From assembly GCA_024235835.1 (NCBI GenBank), contig JACKLQ010000002.1, positions 124,001 through 188,000 of the forward strand: 64,000 nt of DNA, written 5' to 3'. The translations under genes and the position numbers were made by a program. This document shows, in pieces, positions 26,077-33,997 of this stretch. This DNA is from Thiobacillus sp. Its GTDB lineage: Bacteria; Pseudomonadota; Gammaproteobacteria; Burkholderiales; Thiobacillaceae. The notes beneath the pieces are model-generated. The model was given only the letters and a program-made list of their open reading frames with translations, was not told the DNA's origin and did no database searches. Position 1 is the first letter of the stretch, and each line of letters begins with the position of its first letter.

Positions 26077-26625
26077 ACAGCCTTCTACCTCTCAACTTTG
26101 TATGCAACTCAACCTATTCGACCACGACAGTTGGGCGGTTTAGACGAGTTGTGCGCCGTTAGCCGATCAGCCAATGCTGAAACGGTCCGGATGTCGCGTT
26201 TCAGCGAAGGCAGCTTTGGATGGCAGTTGTTACCAGCACTTTACTTGAGACGTCAGCTGTCCTCCGTAACCTGCCATTGAGTTGCCGACGCGCCCACCGG
26301 CGGGATTGGGTCGGGAGTTCGCGTTAGCCACACCGAAAGCTGCCGATCGCTGATCGTCTAGCCTGGGGAGGCAGGTATTTATGCGATCGCAGCCAGATTG
26401 GTCGTGATGCCCAGGCGGCGGCTCCGGCCGACGAGTACTCAGTCATCAGGCTTCCCGAGTGAACGCTGTACTCAGGAACTTGCCGCTGGAGCCCCGGAAA
26501 ACTGTGCGGCGGCTCTGAGGCGAAAGCCGTCATTCAACGCGCGTGGCCCTATCGGCTGCATTGGCCGATATCCAGCCACGCCTAGCTCTTTGCCGAATAC
26601 CGACGTCAGGCACATTTTGTGCCAG
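26077..26625. other. Non-coding stretch after the Mokosh-like pair, with one hairpin
   Basis: About 550 bp without a credible gene; short frames on both strands show no family traits. A perfect 9-bp inverted repeat, GCTGAAACG at 26176-26184 and CGTTTCAGC at 26197-26205 with a 12-nt loop, lies 100 bp after mkoB. It lacks a T-run, so it is not a classic terminator; it could be an RNA hairpin or a protein site. Confidence 0.5.
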
Positions 26626-26904
26626 TCATAGGCATTCAGCCACCTCCGCACGTACCCGGGCCAATAACTTATCTAGGTCAGCCCCCTCCTCTGCTTTCAG
26701 ATACGCCAGGAGAATAGGGCTTAGGGGGTGTACCCCCAAGGGGCCAGCCAGTTCGTTCAGCTTATCCAGCGTCGGACTCTTTAGTCCCCGTTCAAGCTGG
26801 CTGATGTAGGTCCGGCTCGAAACCTCCGAGAAATCCTCCTGGGACACATGCTTCAGCTGTCTGAAGCGACGCAAGCTGTGGGCAAAGGCTTGTCGAATGT
26901 TCAT
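26626..26904 (-). CDS. XRE-family helix-turn-helix repressor
   Basis: A protein of 92 aa starting at MNIRQAFAHSLRRFRQL. It is a Cro/C1-type HTH domain over nearly its full length: HVSQEDFSEVSSRTYISQLERGLKSPTLDKLNEL. It is divergent from the gene at 26998, with a palindrome between them, the usual arrangement of an autoregulated repressor that also controls its neighbour. It may control transfer or stability functions of the island. Confidence 0.88.
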   Translation of the reverse strand: MNIRQAFAHSLRRFRQLKHVSQEDFSEVSSRTYISQLERGLKSPTLDKLNELAGPLGVHPLSPILLAYLKAEEGADLDKLLARVRAEVAECL

Positions 26905-26944
26905 GGCGGACCCCATGGAATCAGGTCCTCCAATACACAGCATT

Positions 26945-26975
26945 GAACACTATCGCACTACGTCCTATAGTGTTC
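26945..26975. promoter_or_regulatory. Likely operator between the XRE repressor and a divergent gene
   Basis: GAACACTAT (26945-26953) is repeated in perfect inversion as ATAGTGTTC (26967-26975) with a 13-bp spacer. It lies 41 bp from the repressor start and 22 bp from the divergent gene's start, so one dimer or tetramer could control both. Arm-to-arm spacing is about two helical turns. Confidence 0.7.
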
Positions 26976-26997
26976 TTTTTGTTGCGGAGAGTTGGGC

Positions 26998-27468
26998 ATG
27001 TTCATTACCCACCCTGAGTTCGAGTTCCCCGATTTCCATGACTTATTCAGCGATGACGGCAGTCGTCTATGGCAACATGTGGAACTGCAGCTGATAGTCC
27101 CCGTATTCCTAGTCGGCATCGCACAGGTCGATGAGGATGGCGACCTATCCGTGACACGCGTACATGAGCTCACCGATGTGACGGAGCTAGCACAGCTTGC
27201 CAAGATAGCCGGCGGTCGACTCGTGACGCTCGACGTGCTGCTTCCCCCATACATGACTAGAAAGCCGGGTTGGTTCACTGCCCCATTGCATGCCGTCTGG
27301 TCAGGCACTGCCCCGAACGGTACATTCCAGACGGTGTACGTCAGCACCTCCGGGCGGCGTTACAGCAGTGCCAGCAATCTGGTGCACGAACGGCAAATGC
27401 TGAACCGTCAGTTGCACTTTCGTCGCCCCGGCAAGGCTCAGAAACGGAGTCCAACCTTCATCGGCTGA
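26998..27468 (+). CDS. Hypothetical protein divergent from the XRE repressor
   Basis: A protein of 156 aa from ATG 26998 after GCGGAGAG. It is acidic at the N-terminus (FEFPDFHDLFSDDGSRLW) and contains LIVPVFLVGIAQVDEDGDL and a basic tail (HFRRPGKAQKRSP). No signal peptide or membrane segment is visible. I do not recognise the family. Its 3' end overlaps that of the convergent gene by 31 bp, and expression is probably set by the adjacent operator. Confidence 0.6.
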   Translation: MFITHPEFEFPDFHDLFSDDGSRLWQHVELQLIVPVFLVGIAQVDEDGDLSVTRVHELTDVTELAQLAKIAGGRLVTLDVLLPPYMTRKPGWFTAPLHAVWSGTAPNGTFQTVYVSTSGRRYSSASNLVHERQMLNRQLHFRRPGKAQKRSPTFIG

Positions 27469-28235
27469 CTATGCCGCCCGGGTTGCTCTGCCAGACTCTG
27501 CGCCAGCACATCCAGACGCAGGGGGTTTGGTGCGTGGTAACAGACAAACCCTTTGTCGAGATACGACACATTCTCCGGCCAAGGGTAGACGTGCCCCTTA
27601 GCATGGGTACGAGACCAGGCCTCCTTGCCGACCCTCAACAGTTCCAACACCTGCATACGCATTCCATGGAAGCCCGGCATGCGCATCAGGGCTTGCACCA
27701 GGCCATCCAGGTCGTCATGCCGGGCCCGGGCATGGCCAGGTGAGGCCGCCAGCTCACGCATTGCGGCGTCCAACTCGGCGTAGCGCTGATCAGCCAGTCG
27801 CCACGTCCAGTGACGCCCGCCGCCCTGGGGTCGTGGGCGTTGTGCGTGCACGAGTTCGTACTGCGTCTCCCAGGTCAGCGGTGTGCGCTTGTGGTGCGCA
27901 TCCAGGAGTTGCTCCTGCTCATGTACGTCCCCTTTCCCGGGGGTCGCCAGCAACCACCACAGGATGCTTCCCGCGTGTTCGGGATACATCAGAAGCGTGG
28001 TGTTGGCCTTGTCCTGGGACTTGGCATAAGCCCGCTGTGCCTGGGTGGCATCGGCGTGATACCGCTTTGCCATCTTGGCCGCAAAGCCCAGGGCCTTGTC
28101 CGGGGATACGCTGCCGGCAATCCAGTACCGGCTGCCGCGTTGCACGGTCTCCAGCAGGATGCGCATAGCTGCGCGCTTGCTGATAGGGATTTTGACGTAC
28201 GAGCTCCCGGCCGGGACCAGTTTGGGAAACAGCAT
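27438..28235 (-). CDS. Hypothetical protein, probable mobile-element gene
   Basis: A protein of 265 aa starting at MLFPKLVPAGSSYVKIPISK after a TGGAGAAAG site. It is basic, with central helical stretches (GFAAKMAKRYHADATQAQRAYAKSQ) and several conserved-looking Trp (ILWWLLATPGKG, HWTWRLADQRYAE). No catalytic motif is evident. Its setting, beside an XRE repressor and near tRNA-Phe, suggests an integrative-element cargo or mobilisation gene; this is inference. No integrase is seen within the window. Confidence 0.55.
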   Translation of the reverse strand: MLFPKLVPAGSSYVKIPISKRAAMRILLETVQRGSRYWIAGSVSPDKALGFAAKMAKRYHADATQAQRAYAKSQDKANTTLLMYPEHAGSILWWLLATPGKGDVHEQEQLLDAHHKRTPLTWETQYELVHAQRPRPQGGGRHWTWRLADQRYAELDAAMRELAASPGHARARHDDLDGLVQALMRMPGFHGMRMQVLELLRVGKEAWSRTHAKGHVYPWPENVSYLDKGFVCYHAPNPLRLDVLAQSLAEQPGRHSQPMKVGLRF

Positions 28236-28639
28236 GGCTTTCTCCAGTGAGCCGGCACATGCCGGCACTGGGTATAGTTAGCGGGACGGATGTCCCAAGC
28301 CATTGATTGCATGATGTGCTTCGAAAGCCTTCGAAGCACACTACTAGATGTTCCAGAAGGGGAAGGGGTGTGGGGAAACCCGGATGGGGTTGCCCCACCG
28401 ACGACCTGCCGAAGGGTGCATATACTCAATAAGGCCATCAGCCACACAGGAATGCACCGGGACGCGCCAACGTCTTCGCCGCCAAGCTGCGGGGGGACGA
28501 CGCCAACGTCCCCCTGCAAGTGTCTTTCTGCCGACCCGCCATGGTTGGCAGCATTACTCCCGTCGCGCAGTGCCTCTAATCAGGCTCGCTGCGTGGCAAC
28601 GGGCGCTGGAGGTGCCAACCTCCTTCGACCCAATCCTTG

Positions 28640-29480
28640 ACTTGAATGTTGGGCGACACGGAAACGGGAGCCATGGTGACATGGCCAAAATCCCTGCGTG
28701 AAGCGAAAGCGGGACAGACCCGCCCAGGGGGTGCCGGAAACGGTATTACCTGTGCCCAAGACGTGGGCTGCACGCGTTCCCCGCGAGGGGATCGAGCCTG
28801 GGAGCCGAAAGGTGGACCAGGTGGTACTCGGGGGCGCAAGCCGCCGAGATCGCTGGATAGCTCAAGCGTCTAATCGCACCCATCTGGGGGTGCGTTTGGG
28901 AGTACATGGAAGCCATATTCGGGACTTCAGTTCCCGGAGATCACAGCTGGAAGCATTGCACCGAGTACCCCAGCCGCTATGGAACATCGAGCGGGGGAAA
29001 TCTACGGAAAGCCGGAATGGCTAGGTGCAATTGTGAGGCAATGGCGTTCATGTACGCAGTAGCGACACGCTAACGTGGGAAGGTCTTCACGCGGTCCGGG
29101 TGGCACCGGACCAGAGAGCGGAACCGCCGATAAAAGCGGTTTGGAAGACTGGGAGCGTTGTTGAGTAGGCGTCGGAAACCTTCATGCGATGTGGTCGAAG
29201 CATGGGGGTGACGGCTGACTTCGGTCAGCGGCTGAAAGACGGCAGGAGTAAACGAGACTTGATGCGCCTGGCGGCGCGAATGCTTGTAACGGGGCCCGCC
29301 CGCTTGGCGGTGGGTGGTTCCAGGCTGTTTTGCCCTTGGCGGGGTGGAACGCACCAAACTTGAGAGGAGGACATTGACTGCGGCTTGGTCCGCAACAGCT
29401 TTTGGCGTAGCTGCGATACGCCCATTTCAGGTGTGGCCCCGACCTTAAACGGGGCGCCTAATGCACGCCTTCGGCTGGAG
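28640..29480 (+). ncRNA. Candidate large structured non-coding RNA
   Basis: There is no credible protein gene between 28236 and 29588. On the plus strand, perfect hairpins follow closely: GC-GAAA-GC at 28703-28710; CCCC-GCGA-GGGG at 28779-28790; CTCGG with inner GGC-GCAA-GCC at 28827-28848; CGCACCC/GGGTGCG at 28875-28894; GGTCCGG/CCGGACC at 29093-29112; AACCGC/GCGGTT at 29122-29141; GCTGAC-TTCG-GTCAGC at 29214-29229. GNRA and UUCG caps are typical of folded RNA. It could be an ORF-less group II intron remnant or a large RNA of the GOLLD/ROOL kind. I did not find an intron domain V. Ends and strand are estimates. Confidence 0.4.
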
Positions 29481-29515
29481 GATTTTGCTGGCGGAAGGTA
29501 CTTTTCGTACGGACT

Positions 29516-29537
29516 CGTGTGCAATGCATTGCACACG
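29516..29537. repeat. Perfect 22-bp palindrome near tRNA-Phe
   Basis: CGTGTGCAATG is followed without a gap by its exact inverse CATTGCACACG. It lies 51 bp from the 3' end of tRNA-Phe and just after the structured region. A gapless palindrome of this length is more typical of a protein or recombinase site than of an RNA hairpin. Confidence 0.7.
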
Positions 29538-29588
29538 GATTTGGCTTCATAACCAACAGGAATTAACATAACCTATTGATTTTAAATG

Positions 29589-29664
29589 GTGGCCAGGGGC
29601 GGAATCGAACCGTCGACACGCGGATTTTCAATCCGCTGCTCTACCAACTGAGCTACCTGGCCTT
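29589..29664 (-). tRNA. tRNA-Phe (GAA)
   Basis: The minus strand reads GGCCAGGTAGCTCAGTTGG, then an anticodon loop with GAA in ATTGAAAAT, the T arm GGTTCGATTCC, and an acceptor stem closing on GGCC, followed by encoded CCA. All arms pair in the standard cloverleaf. The 3' end faces the accessory region, which is the usual side for integration of genomic islands. Confidence 0.97.
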
Positions 29665-29701
29665 ACTTGCGACCGGGGAAGCCCGGCGCAAAGAGGGGCG
29701 C

Positions 29702-29731
29702 ATTTAAGCCCAAAAACCGAGACCCCGTCAA
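29702..29731 (-). promoter_or_regulatory. tRNA-Phe promoter
   Basis: On the minus strand, TTGACG (29726-29731) and TTAAAT (29702-29707) are spaced by 18 bp and followed by a G+C-rich discriminator (GCGCCCC). This fits a sigma70 promoter of the stringently controlled tRNA type. Confidence 0.65.
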
Positions 29732-29854
29732 GGAAAAGCACGGTTGGCCTTTGCCCGGCGAACCGGAATACCCGACCAAATAACTCGGGCTTGTTTGATT
29801 CGTGCCGGACTGGCAAACTCGCTTGCATCATCAAATCCTAATAGAGGAAATGCC

Positions 29855-30244
29855 ATGGGCGGCCTGACCAAATCCACCCCGATTCCCATCGAGATCAAGC
29901 TCCACAAGCAGTCCCGCATCCTGGAAGTGGCTTTTGACGACGGCAAGCGATTCGAACTGCCCTGCGAGTACCTGCGCGTCTACTCCCCTTCCGCCGAAGT
30001 GCGAGGCCATGGCCCCGGGCAGGAAACCCTGCAGGTGGGCAAGAAGGACGTGGAAATCACCGCCATCGAGCCCGTGGGCCAATATGCCGTGGTGCTGGTC
30101 TTCTCCGACGGCCACGACTCCGGCATCTACTCCTGGGATTATCTGTACGACCTGGGCATGGAACAGGATTTCTATTGGAAAAACTACCTGCGCCGCATGG
30201 AAGAGGCGGGCGAGTCCCGGGAACCCAAGACCCTGATCAAATAG
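29855..30244 (+). CDS. DUF971 family protein
   Basis: A protein of 129 aa from ATG 29855 after AGAGGAAA. The DUF971 fold (the N-terminal domain of gamma-butyrobetaine hydroxylase-like proteins) is recognised by IEIKLHKQSRILEVAFDDG, FELPCEYLRVYSPSAEVRGH and the C-terminal SDGHDSGIYSWDYLYDL. Free-standing copies are common in proteobacteria; the role is not settled, with a link to metal or iron-sulphur handling suggested for relatives. It is followed after 2 bp by the kinase-like gene, so likely an operon. Confidence 0.9.
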   Translation: MGGLTKSTPIPIEIKLHKQSRILEVAFDDGKRFELPCEYLRVYSPSAEVRGHGPGQETLQVGKKDVEITAIEPVGQYAVVLVFSDGHDSGIYSWDYLYDLGMEQDFYWKNYLRRMEEAGESREPKTLIK

Positions 30245-30246
30245 CC

Positions 30247-31137
30247 ATGCCATTGCAGGGGCGGCTGATTGCGGACATCGCCGATGCCATCGGCTCCGCC
30301 ACAGGCCAAACCTTCGTACCGGCCCGGCAGGAAACGGCAGGTGGCGGGTGCATCAACCGCGCCCATGCACTGCTGGGCCGGGACGGACGCAGTTTCTTCC
30401 TCAAGCTGAACAGCGCCGACAAGGCGGACATGTTCGCCGCCGAGGCCGAGGGCCTGGCTGAACTGGAACGCAGCGGCGCCATCCGCGTGCCCCGGGCCAT
30501 TGCCCACGGCATTGCCGAAGCCGAGGCCTGGCTGGTGCTTGAATATCTGGATCTAGGGGGGCGTGGCAGCGGCGCGGACCTGGGGCAAAGGCTGGCGGCC
30601 CTGCACCGCGTGACCGGCAAGACCCACGGCTGGCACCGGGACAACACCATCGGCGCCACCCGTCAGCCCAATGACCCGAATTCCGACTGGATCGCGTTCT
30701 ACCGGGGGCGGCGGCTTGAACACCAATTGGAGTTGGCTCGCAGCAACGGCGCTGGTAAACGCCTGCTGGAAAGCGGCGAGCGGCTGATGGCGGACCTGAA
30801 CGCCTTCTTTCCGGGTTACACGCCGGCACCCAGCCTGCTCCACGGCGACCTTTGGGGCGGGAACTACGCCTACGCCGATGGCGAGCCCGTATTGTTCGAC
30901 CCGGCGGTTTACTACGGCGACCGGGAGGCGGACTTGGCCATGACCGAACTGTTCGGTGGCTTCCCGGCCGATTTTTATGCGGCCTACCGGCAGGCCTGGC
31001 CCCTGGACCCGGGCTATGGCGTGCGCAAGACCCTTTACAACCTTTACCACATCATCAATCACTTCAACCTGTTCGGCGGCGGCTATGGCAGCCAGGCTGA
31101 GCAGCTGGCGTCGCGATTGTTGGCAGAAATACGCTGA
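30247..31137 (+). CDS. Fructosamine kinase family protein
   Basis: A protein of 296 aa from ATG 30247. The aminoglycoside-phosphotransferase-like fold is clear: INRAHALLGRDGRSFFLKLN with the ATP lysine, the catalytic LLHGDLWGGN near residue 200, and the metal site LFDPAVYYGDREADLAMTELFGG. Family members phosphorylate ketosamines (glycated amines), a deglycation repair step, in the cytosol. The length is standard. It starts 2 bp after the DUF971 stop. Confidence 0.93.
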   Translation: MPLQGRLIADIADAIGSATGQTFVPARQETAGGGCINRAHALLGRDGRSFFLKLNSADKADMFAAEAEGLAELERSGAIRVPRAIAHGIAEAEAWLVLEYLDLGGRGSGADLGQRLAALHRVTGKTHGWHRDNTIGATRQPNDPNSDWIAFYRGRRLEHQLELARSNGAGKRLLESGERLMADLNAFFPGYTPAPSLLHGDLWGGNYAYADGEPVLFDPAVYYGDREADLAMTELFGGFPADFYAAYRQAWPLDPGYGVRKTLYNLYHIINHFNLFGGGYGSQAEQLASRLLAEIR

Positions 31138-31218
31138 AGCCGCATAACTGTTTGCCTTGCAAGGGGTTTTTGTGGATAATCCTGCGCTTTCCCGCGTCTT
31201 TAGCCCGAGACAAAAATC

Positions 31219-31425
31219 ATGAAAGCCGCCATTCATCCCGACTACAACGAAATCCAGGTGACCTGCAGCTGCGGCAACACCTTCACGACCCGTTCCACCA
31301 TGAACAAGGCCCTGCACGTGGAAGTCTGCTCCGCCTGCCATCCTTTCTATACCGGCAAGCAGAAGATCGTGGACACCGCCGGCCGCGTCGAGAAATTCCG
31401 CCAGAAGTACGGCATCAAGAAGTAA
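31219..31425 (+). CDS. rpmE: 50S ribosomal protein L31
   Basis: A protein of 68 aa (MKAAIHPDYNEIQVTCSCG...). It keeps the zinc-binding cysteines Cys16, Cys18, Cys37 and Cys40 (CSCG and CSACHPFYTG), so it is the zinc-containing C+ form. It has its own start region and a strong terminator downstream, so it is probably monocistronic. Confidence 0.97.
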   Translation: MKAAIHPDYNEIQVTCSCGNTFTTRSTMNKALHVEVCSACHPFYTGKQKIVDTAGRVEKFRQKYGIKK

Positions 31426-31461
31426 CCCACCCACGGTGACCGCACCCTTTCCGGTGCAAGA

Positions 31462-31485
31462 AGGCAGCCTGGCGCTGCCTTTTTT
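31462..31485 (+). terminator. Rho-independent terminator after rpmE
   Basis: GGCAGC (31463-31468) pairs with GCTGCC (31474-31479), followed by six T. It closes the rpmE transcript just before the glycosyltransferase gene. Confidence 0.85.
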
Positions 31486-31497
31486 CATTCAGCGTCC

Positions 31498-33078
31498 ATG
31501 AACCCCACCCAACCCGGCAAGGTCTTCTGGCTGGTGGTCCTGGCCGCCTTCTGGGCGTTCTTTGGTCTCACGGGCCGGGGCGCATGGCAGGCAGAGGAAG
31601 CCCTGGCCCTGGGCGACGTGCTGGACCAGCTGCAGACCGGGCGCTCCCTGTGGGCCACCCCGGCCCCCCTGTACACCCTGGTGGCAAGCCTGCTGGCCCG
31701 CTGGACGCCCTTCGGCCTGGACATCCAGGACAGCGCACGCCTGGCCAGCGGCGTTTTCATCCTCATCGGCCTGACCGCCATCGGCCTGGCGGCCCGACGG
31801 CTCCTGGGACGGGGCTACGGCGCCGCCGCCACCCTGGCCCTCATGGGCGGCTTCGGCCTGTTGCTGCGGGCCCATGCCTTCATTCCCGAGACCGCCCTAC
31901 TGGCCGCCTGGGCCATGATGTTGTGGGGCCTGGGCTGGTCCCATGCCCGCCCCAAGGCAGGAGGCGTCATCATGGGCCTCAGCCTGGCGGCCCTCACCCT
32001 GGGCCTGCGGGGCATGCCGGACCTGGTGGCCGGCCTGGCCGTGATGCTGCTGCCCCTGGCCTTCAGGCCCTGGCGTGAACGCCCCTATCGCCAGGCCCTG
32101 ATGCTGGCCCTGGGTCTGGGGGGAGGCCTGATCGTGGCCGGCCTGGCCCTCATCACTTCCTCGGGCCAGGGGGCGGCCTGGCTGGAGTGGCATGGCATCG
32201 GACGCTTCGCACCGAACCTCCCCGTTACGCGGTTGTTCTCCGAGTTGGCCTGGTTCGCCTGGCCCCTGTGGCCCCTGGCCCTGGCCGCCGTCTGGCACGA
32301 CCATCGGCGCCTGGGCCGCAGCCGGGAACTGCACCTCCCCCTGGTGGTCCTGGCAGTCCTTGCCTTGGCTGCACTGATGCCCGCATGGTCCCGCCTGGGC
32401 GGCCTGCTCCCCCTGCTGCTGCCCCTGGCCCTGCTGGCCGCCCAGGCCCTGGCCCATCTGCGGCGAGGCGCGGCTCAGGCCTTCTACTGGTTCGGCGTGC
32501 TGTGCTTCCTGTTCTTCGCCCTGGCCTTCTGGGTGTATTTCGCGGCCATCGAGTGGGGCATCCCCGCCAAACTGGCGGCCCACGTGGCCAAACTGACCCC
32601 CTTGTACGCCCAGGGCAGCGTCGACAGCAGCGCCATCTGGCTGGCAGCCGTCACCACCCTGGTCTGGCTCGTCGCCATCCCCCTCTTTCCCAGGGCCCAG
32701 ACCCGGCCCGTGCTGGTCTGGAGCACCGGCATGTTACTGGTCTGGGTGCTACTGGCCGCCCTGTTCCGTCCCTGGGCGGAGGCGGGCTGGGGCTACCGCC
32801 CCCTGGTGGAGGAAATTGCGCGGAGGGTCCCCGCTGCGGACTGCATGGAAACGCGGGTGGATCCCGCCATGGACGCCATGGTGCGCTACCACCTAGCCGA
32901 CCGCCTCCAGGCTCCCCCCACGGCGGGTTGCGCCTGGCGCCTTAGCCTGGAACCCCGCAGGAAGGGCGATGTCGTTCAGGTGCCCCCGGATACCTCGGCG
33001 CTCCGGGTGGTTTGGGAGGGCGCCAGGCCCCGCTACAAGAACCAGGTCTACCGCCTGGAACGGCTGCGTGATGAATGA
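31498..33078 (+). CDS. ArnT/PMT-like integral membrane glycosyltransferase
   Basis: A protein of 526 aa, very rich in Leu, Ala and Trp, with about ten membrane segments. The GT-C-type start is visible: short cytoplasmic N-terminus, first segment VFWLVVLAAFWAFFGLTG, and the periplasmic loop with an acidic pair (RGAWQAEEALALG) where ArnT-like enzymes keep catalytic acids. A soluble C-terminal periplasmic domain follows (residues 430-526). Such enzymes transfer sugars from polyprenyl phosphate to lipid A or other envelope acceptors; the acceptor here is unknown. It overlaps mobA by 8 bp. Confidence 0.75.
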   Translation: MNPTQPGKVFWLVVLAAFWAFFGLTGRGAWQAEEALALGDVLDQLQTGRSLWATPAPLYTLVASLLARWTPFGLDIQDSARLASGVFILIGLTAIGLAARRLLGRGYGAAATLALMGGFGLLLRAHAFIPETALLAAWAMMLWGLGWSHARPKAGGVIMGLSLAALTLGLRGMPDLVAGLAVMLLPLAFRPWRERPYRQALMLALGLGGGLIVAGLALITSSGQGAAWLEWHGIGRFAPNLPVTRLFSELAWFAWPLWPLALAAVWHDHRRLGRSRELHLPLVVLAVLALAALMPAWSRLGGLLPLLLPLALLAAQALAHLRRGAAQAFYWFGVLCFLFFALAFWVYFAAIEWGIPAKLAAHVAKLTPLYAQGSVDSSAIWLAAVTTLVWLVAIPLFPRAQTRPVLVWSTGMLLVWVLLAALFRPWAEAGWGYRPLVEEIARRVPAADCMETRVDPAMDAMVRYHLADRLQAPPTAGCAWRLSLEPRRKGDVVQVPPDTSALRVVWEGARPRYKNQVYRLERLRDE

Positions 33079-33685
33079 CGTACGCCCCGTTTCCGCCGTC
33101 ATCCTGGCGGGAGGCAAGGCCCGGCGCTTCAACGGCGAGGACAAGGGCCTGCTAAGCCTCGACGACCGCCCCCTGGTGGCCTGGGTGGCCGGGCGCCTGG
33201 AAGGCCACGCCCACGAGATCCTGTTGAACGCCAACCGCAACCTGGCAGCCTACGCAACCCTGGGTCATACCGTGGTGCCGGACCACCTGCCCGGCCAGCC
33301 GGGCCCCCTGGCCGGGCTCCTGGCTGCTGCCCGCACGGCCAGGCAGGAATGGCTGTTGAGCGTGCCCTGCGATGTGCCCTTCCTGCCCCTGGATCTGGTC
33401 ATGCGCCTGCACGACCAGGCCCTGGCCAGCCAGGTTCCCCTGGTGCGGGTGGCAGACGAAACCGGCACCCACTACGCCATCATGCTGGTCCACCGCGACC
33501 TGATGCCCGACCTGACCAACTACGTCGCCGGAGGTGGGCGACAGGTCCAGACATGGCAGGCACACCACCCGGTTGAAACCCTGTATTTCGGCGAAGACCC
33601 CTACTCCTTCCTGAACATCAACACCCTGGAAGACCTGAAGACCGCCGAGCGGGTGGCCAAACGTTACCGCAGGAGCAGCACGTGA
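33071..33685 (+). CDS. mobA: Molybdenum cofactor guanylyltransferase
   Basis: A protein of 204 aa beginning with the nucleotide-binding signature SAVILAGGKARRFNGEDKGL. Also seen are VVPDHLPGQPGPLAGLLAA and the metal-site region LLSVPCDVPFLPLDLV. MobA joins GMP to molybdopterin to make the bis-MGD cofactor of DMSO-reductase-type enzymes such as nitrate reductase and formate dehydrogenase. It overlaps the neighbouring genes on both sides, indicating a shared transcript. Confidence 0.93.
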   Translation: MNDVRPVSAVILAGGKARRFNGEDKGLLSLDDRPLVAWVAGRLEGHAHEILLNANRNLAAYATLGHTVVPDHLPGQPGPLAGLLAAARTARQEWLLSVPCDVPFLPLDLVMRLHDQALASQVPLVRVADETGTHYAIMLVHRDLMPDLTNYVAGGGRQVQTWQAHHPVETLYFGEDPYSFLNINTLEDLKTAERVAKRYRRSST

Positions 33686-33906
33686 ACCCCGCCCAACGCC
33701 TCCTCATCGCCCTCATCCGCCTCTATCAGTTGGCTTTGTCACCCTTCATCGGCAACCAGTGCAGGTTCACCCCCACCTGTTCCCAATACGCTAGGGAGGC
33801 GGTGGAAAGGCATGGCGCCCTCAGGGGCAGCTGGATGGCCATCAGACGGGTCAGCCGCTGCCATCCCTTCCACCCTGGCGGGCATGATCCTGTACCTCCA
33901 CCGTGA
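33682..33906 (+). CDS. yidD: Membrane protein insertion efficiency factor YidD
   Basis: A protein of 74 aa from GTG 33682, overlapping mobA by 4 bp. It has the YidD signature: an amphipathic N-terminal helix (LLIALIRLYQLALSPFIG), CRFTPTCSQYAREAV and the second cysteine region RVSRCHPFHPGGHDPVP. It aids insertion of inner-membrane proteins. It usually sits between rnpA and yidC; here it is away from them. Confidence 0.93.
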   Translation: MNPAQRLLIALIRLYQLALSPFIGNQCRFTPTCSQYAREAVERHGALRGSWMAIRRVSRCHPFHPGGHDPVPPP

Positions 33907-33997
33907 TCAAGTTCATAGTCCCCCTTGGCAATATGCTGAACTATTTCACAATGTATATTGTTGGTAGGCATAAACATTTCAGGGACTGAGCAAGTAC

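Noticed and set aside
26398..26809. Short plus-strand frames over the intergenic stretch and the XRE gene
   Set aside because: They are antisense to the repressor or lack ribosome sites and family traits.
28698..29024. A 108-codon frame in the structured region
   Set aside because: Its Gly/Arg-rich translation resembles frames read from structured RNA rather than protein, and other frames in the region are equally open.
28640..29580. A firm group II intron call
   Set aside because: I found no convincing domain V (AGC triad with GAAA cap), no GTGCG-type 5' end and no reverse transcriptase gene.
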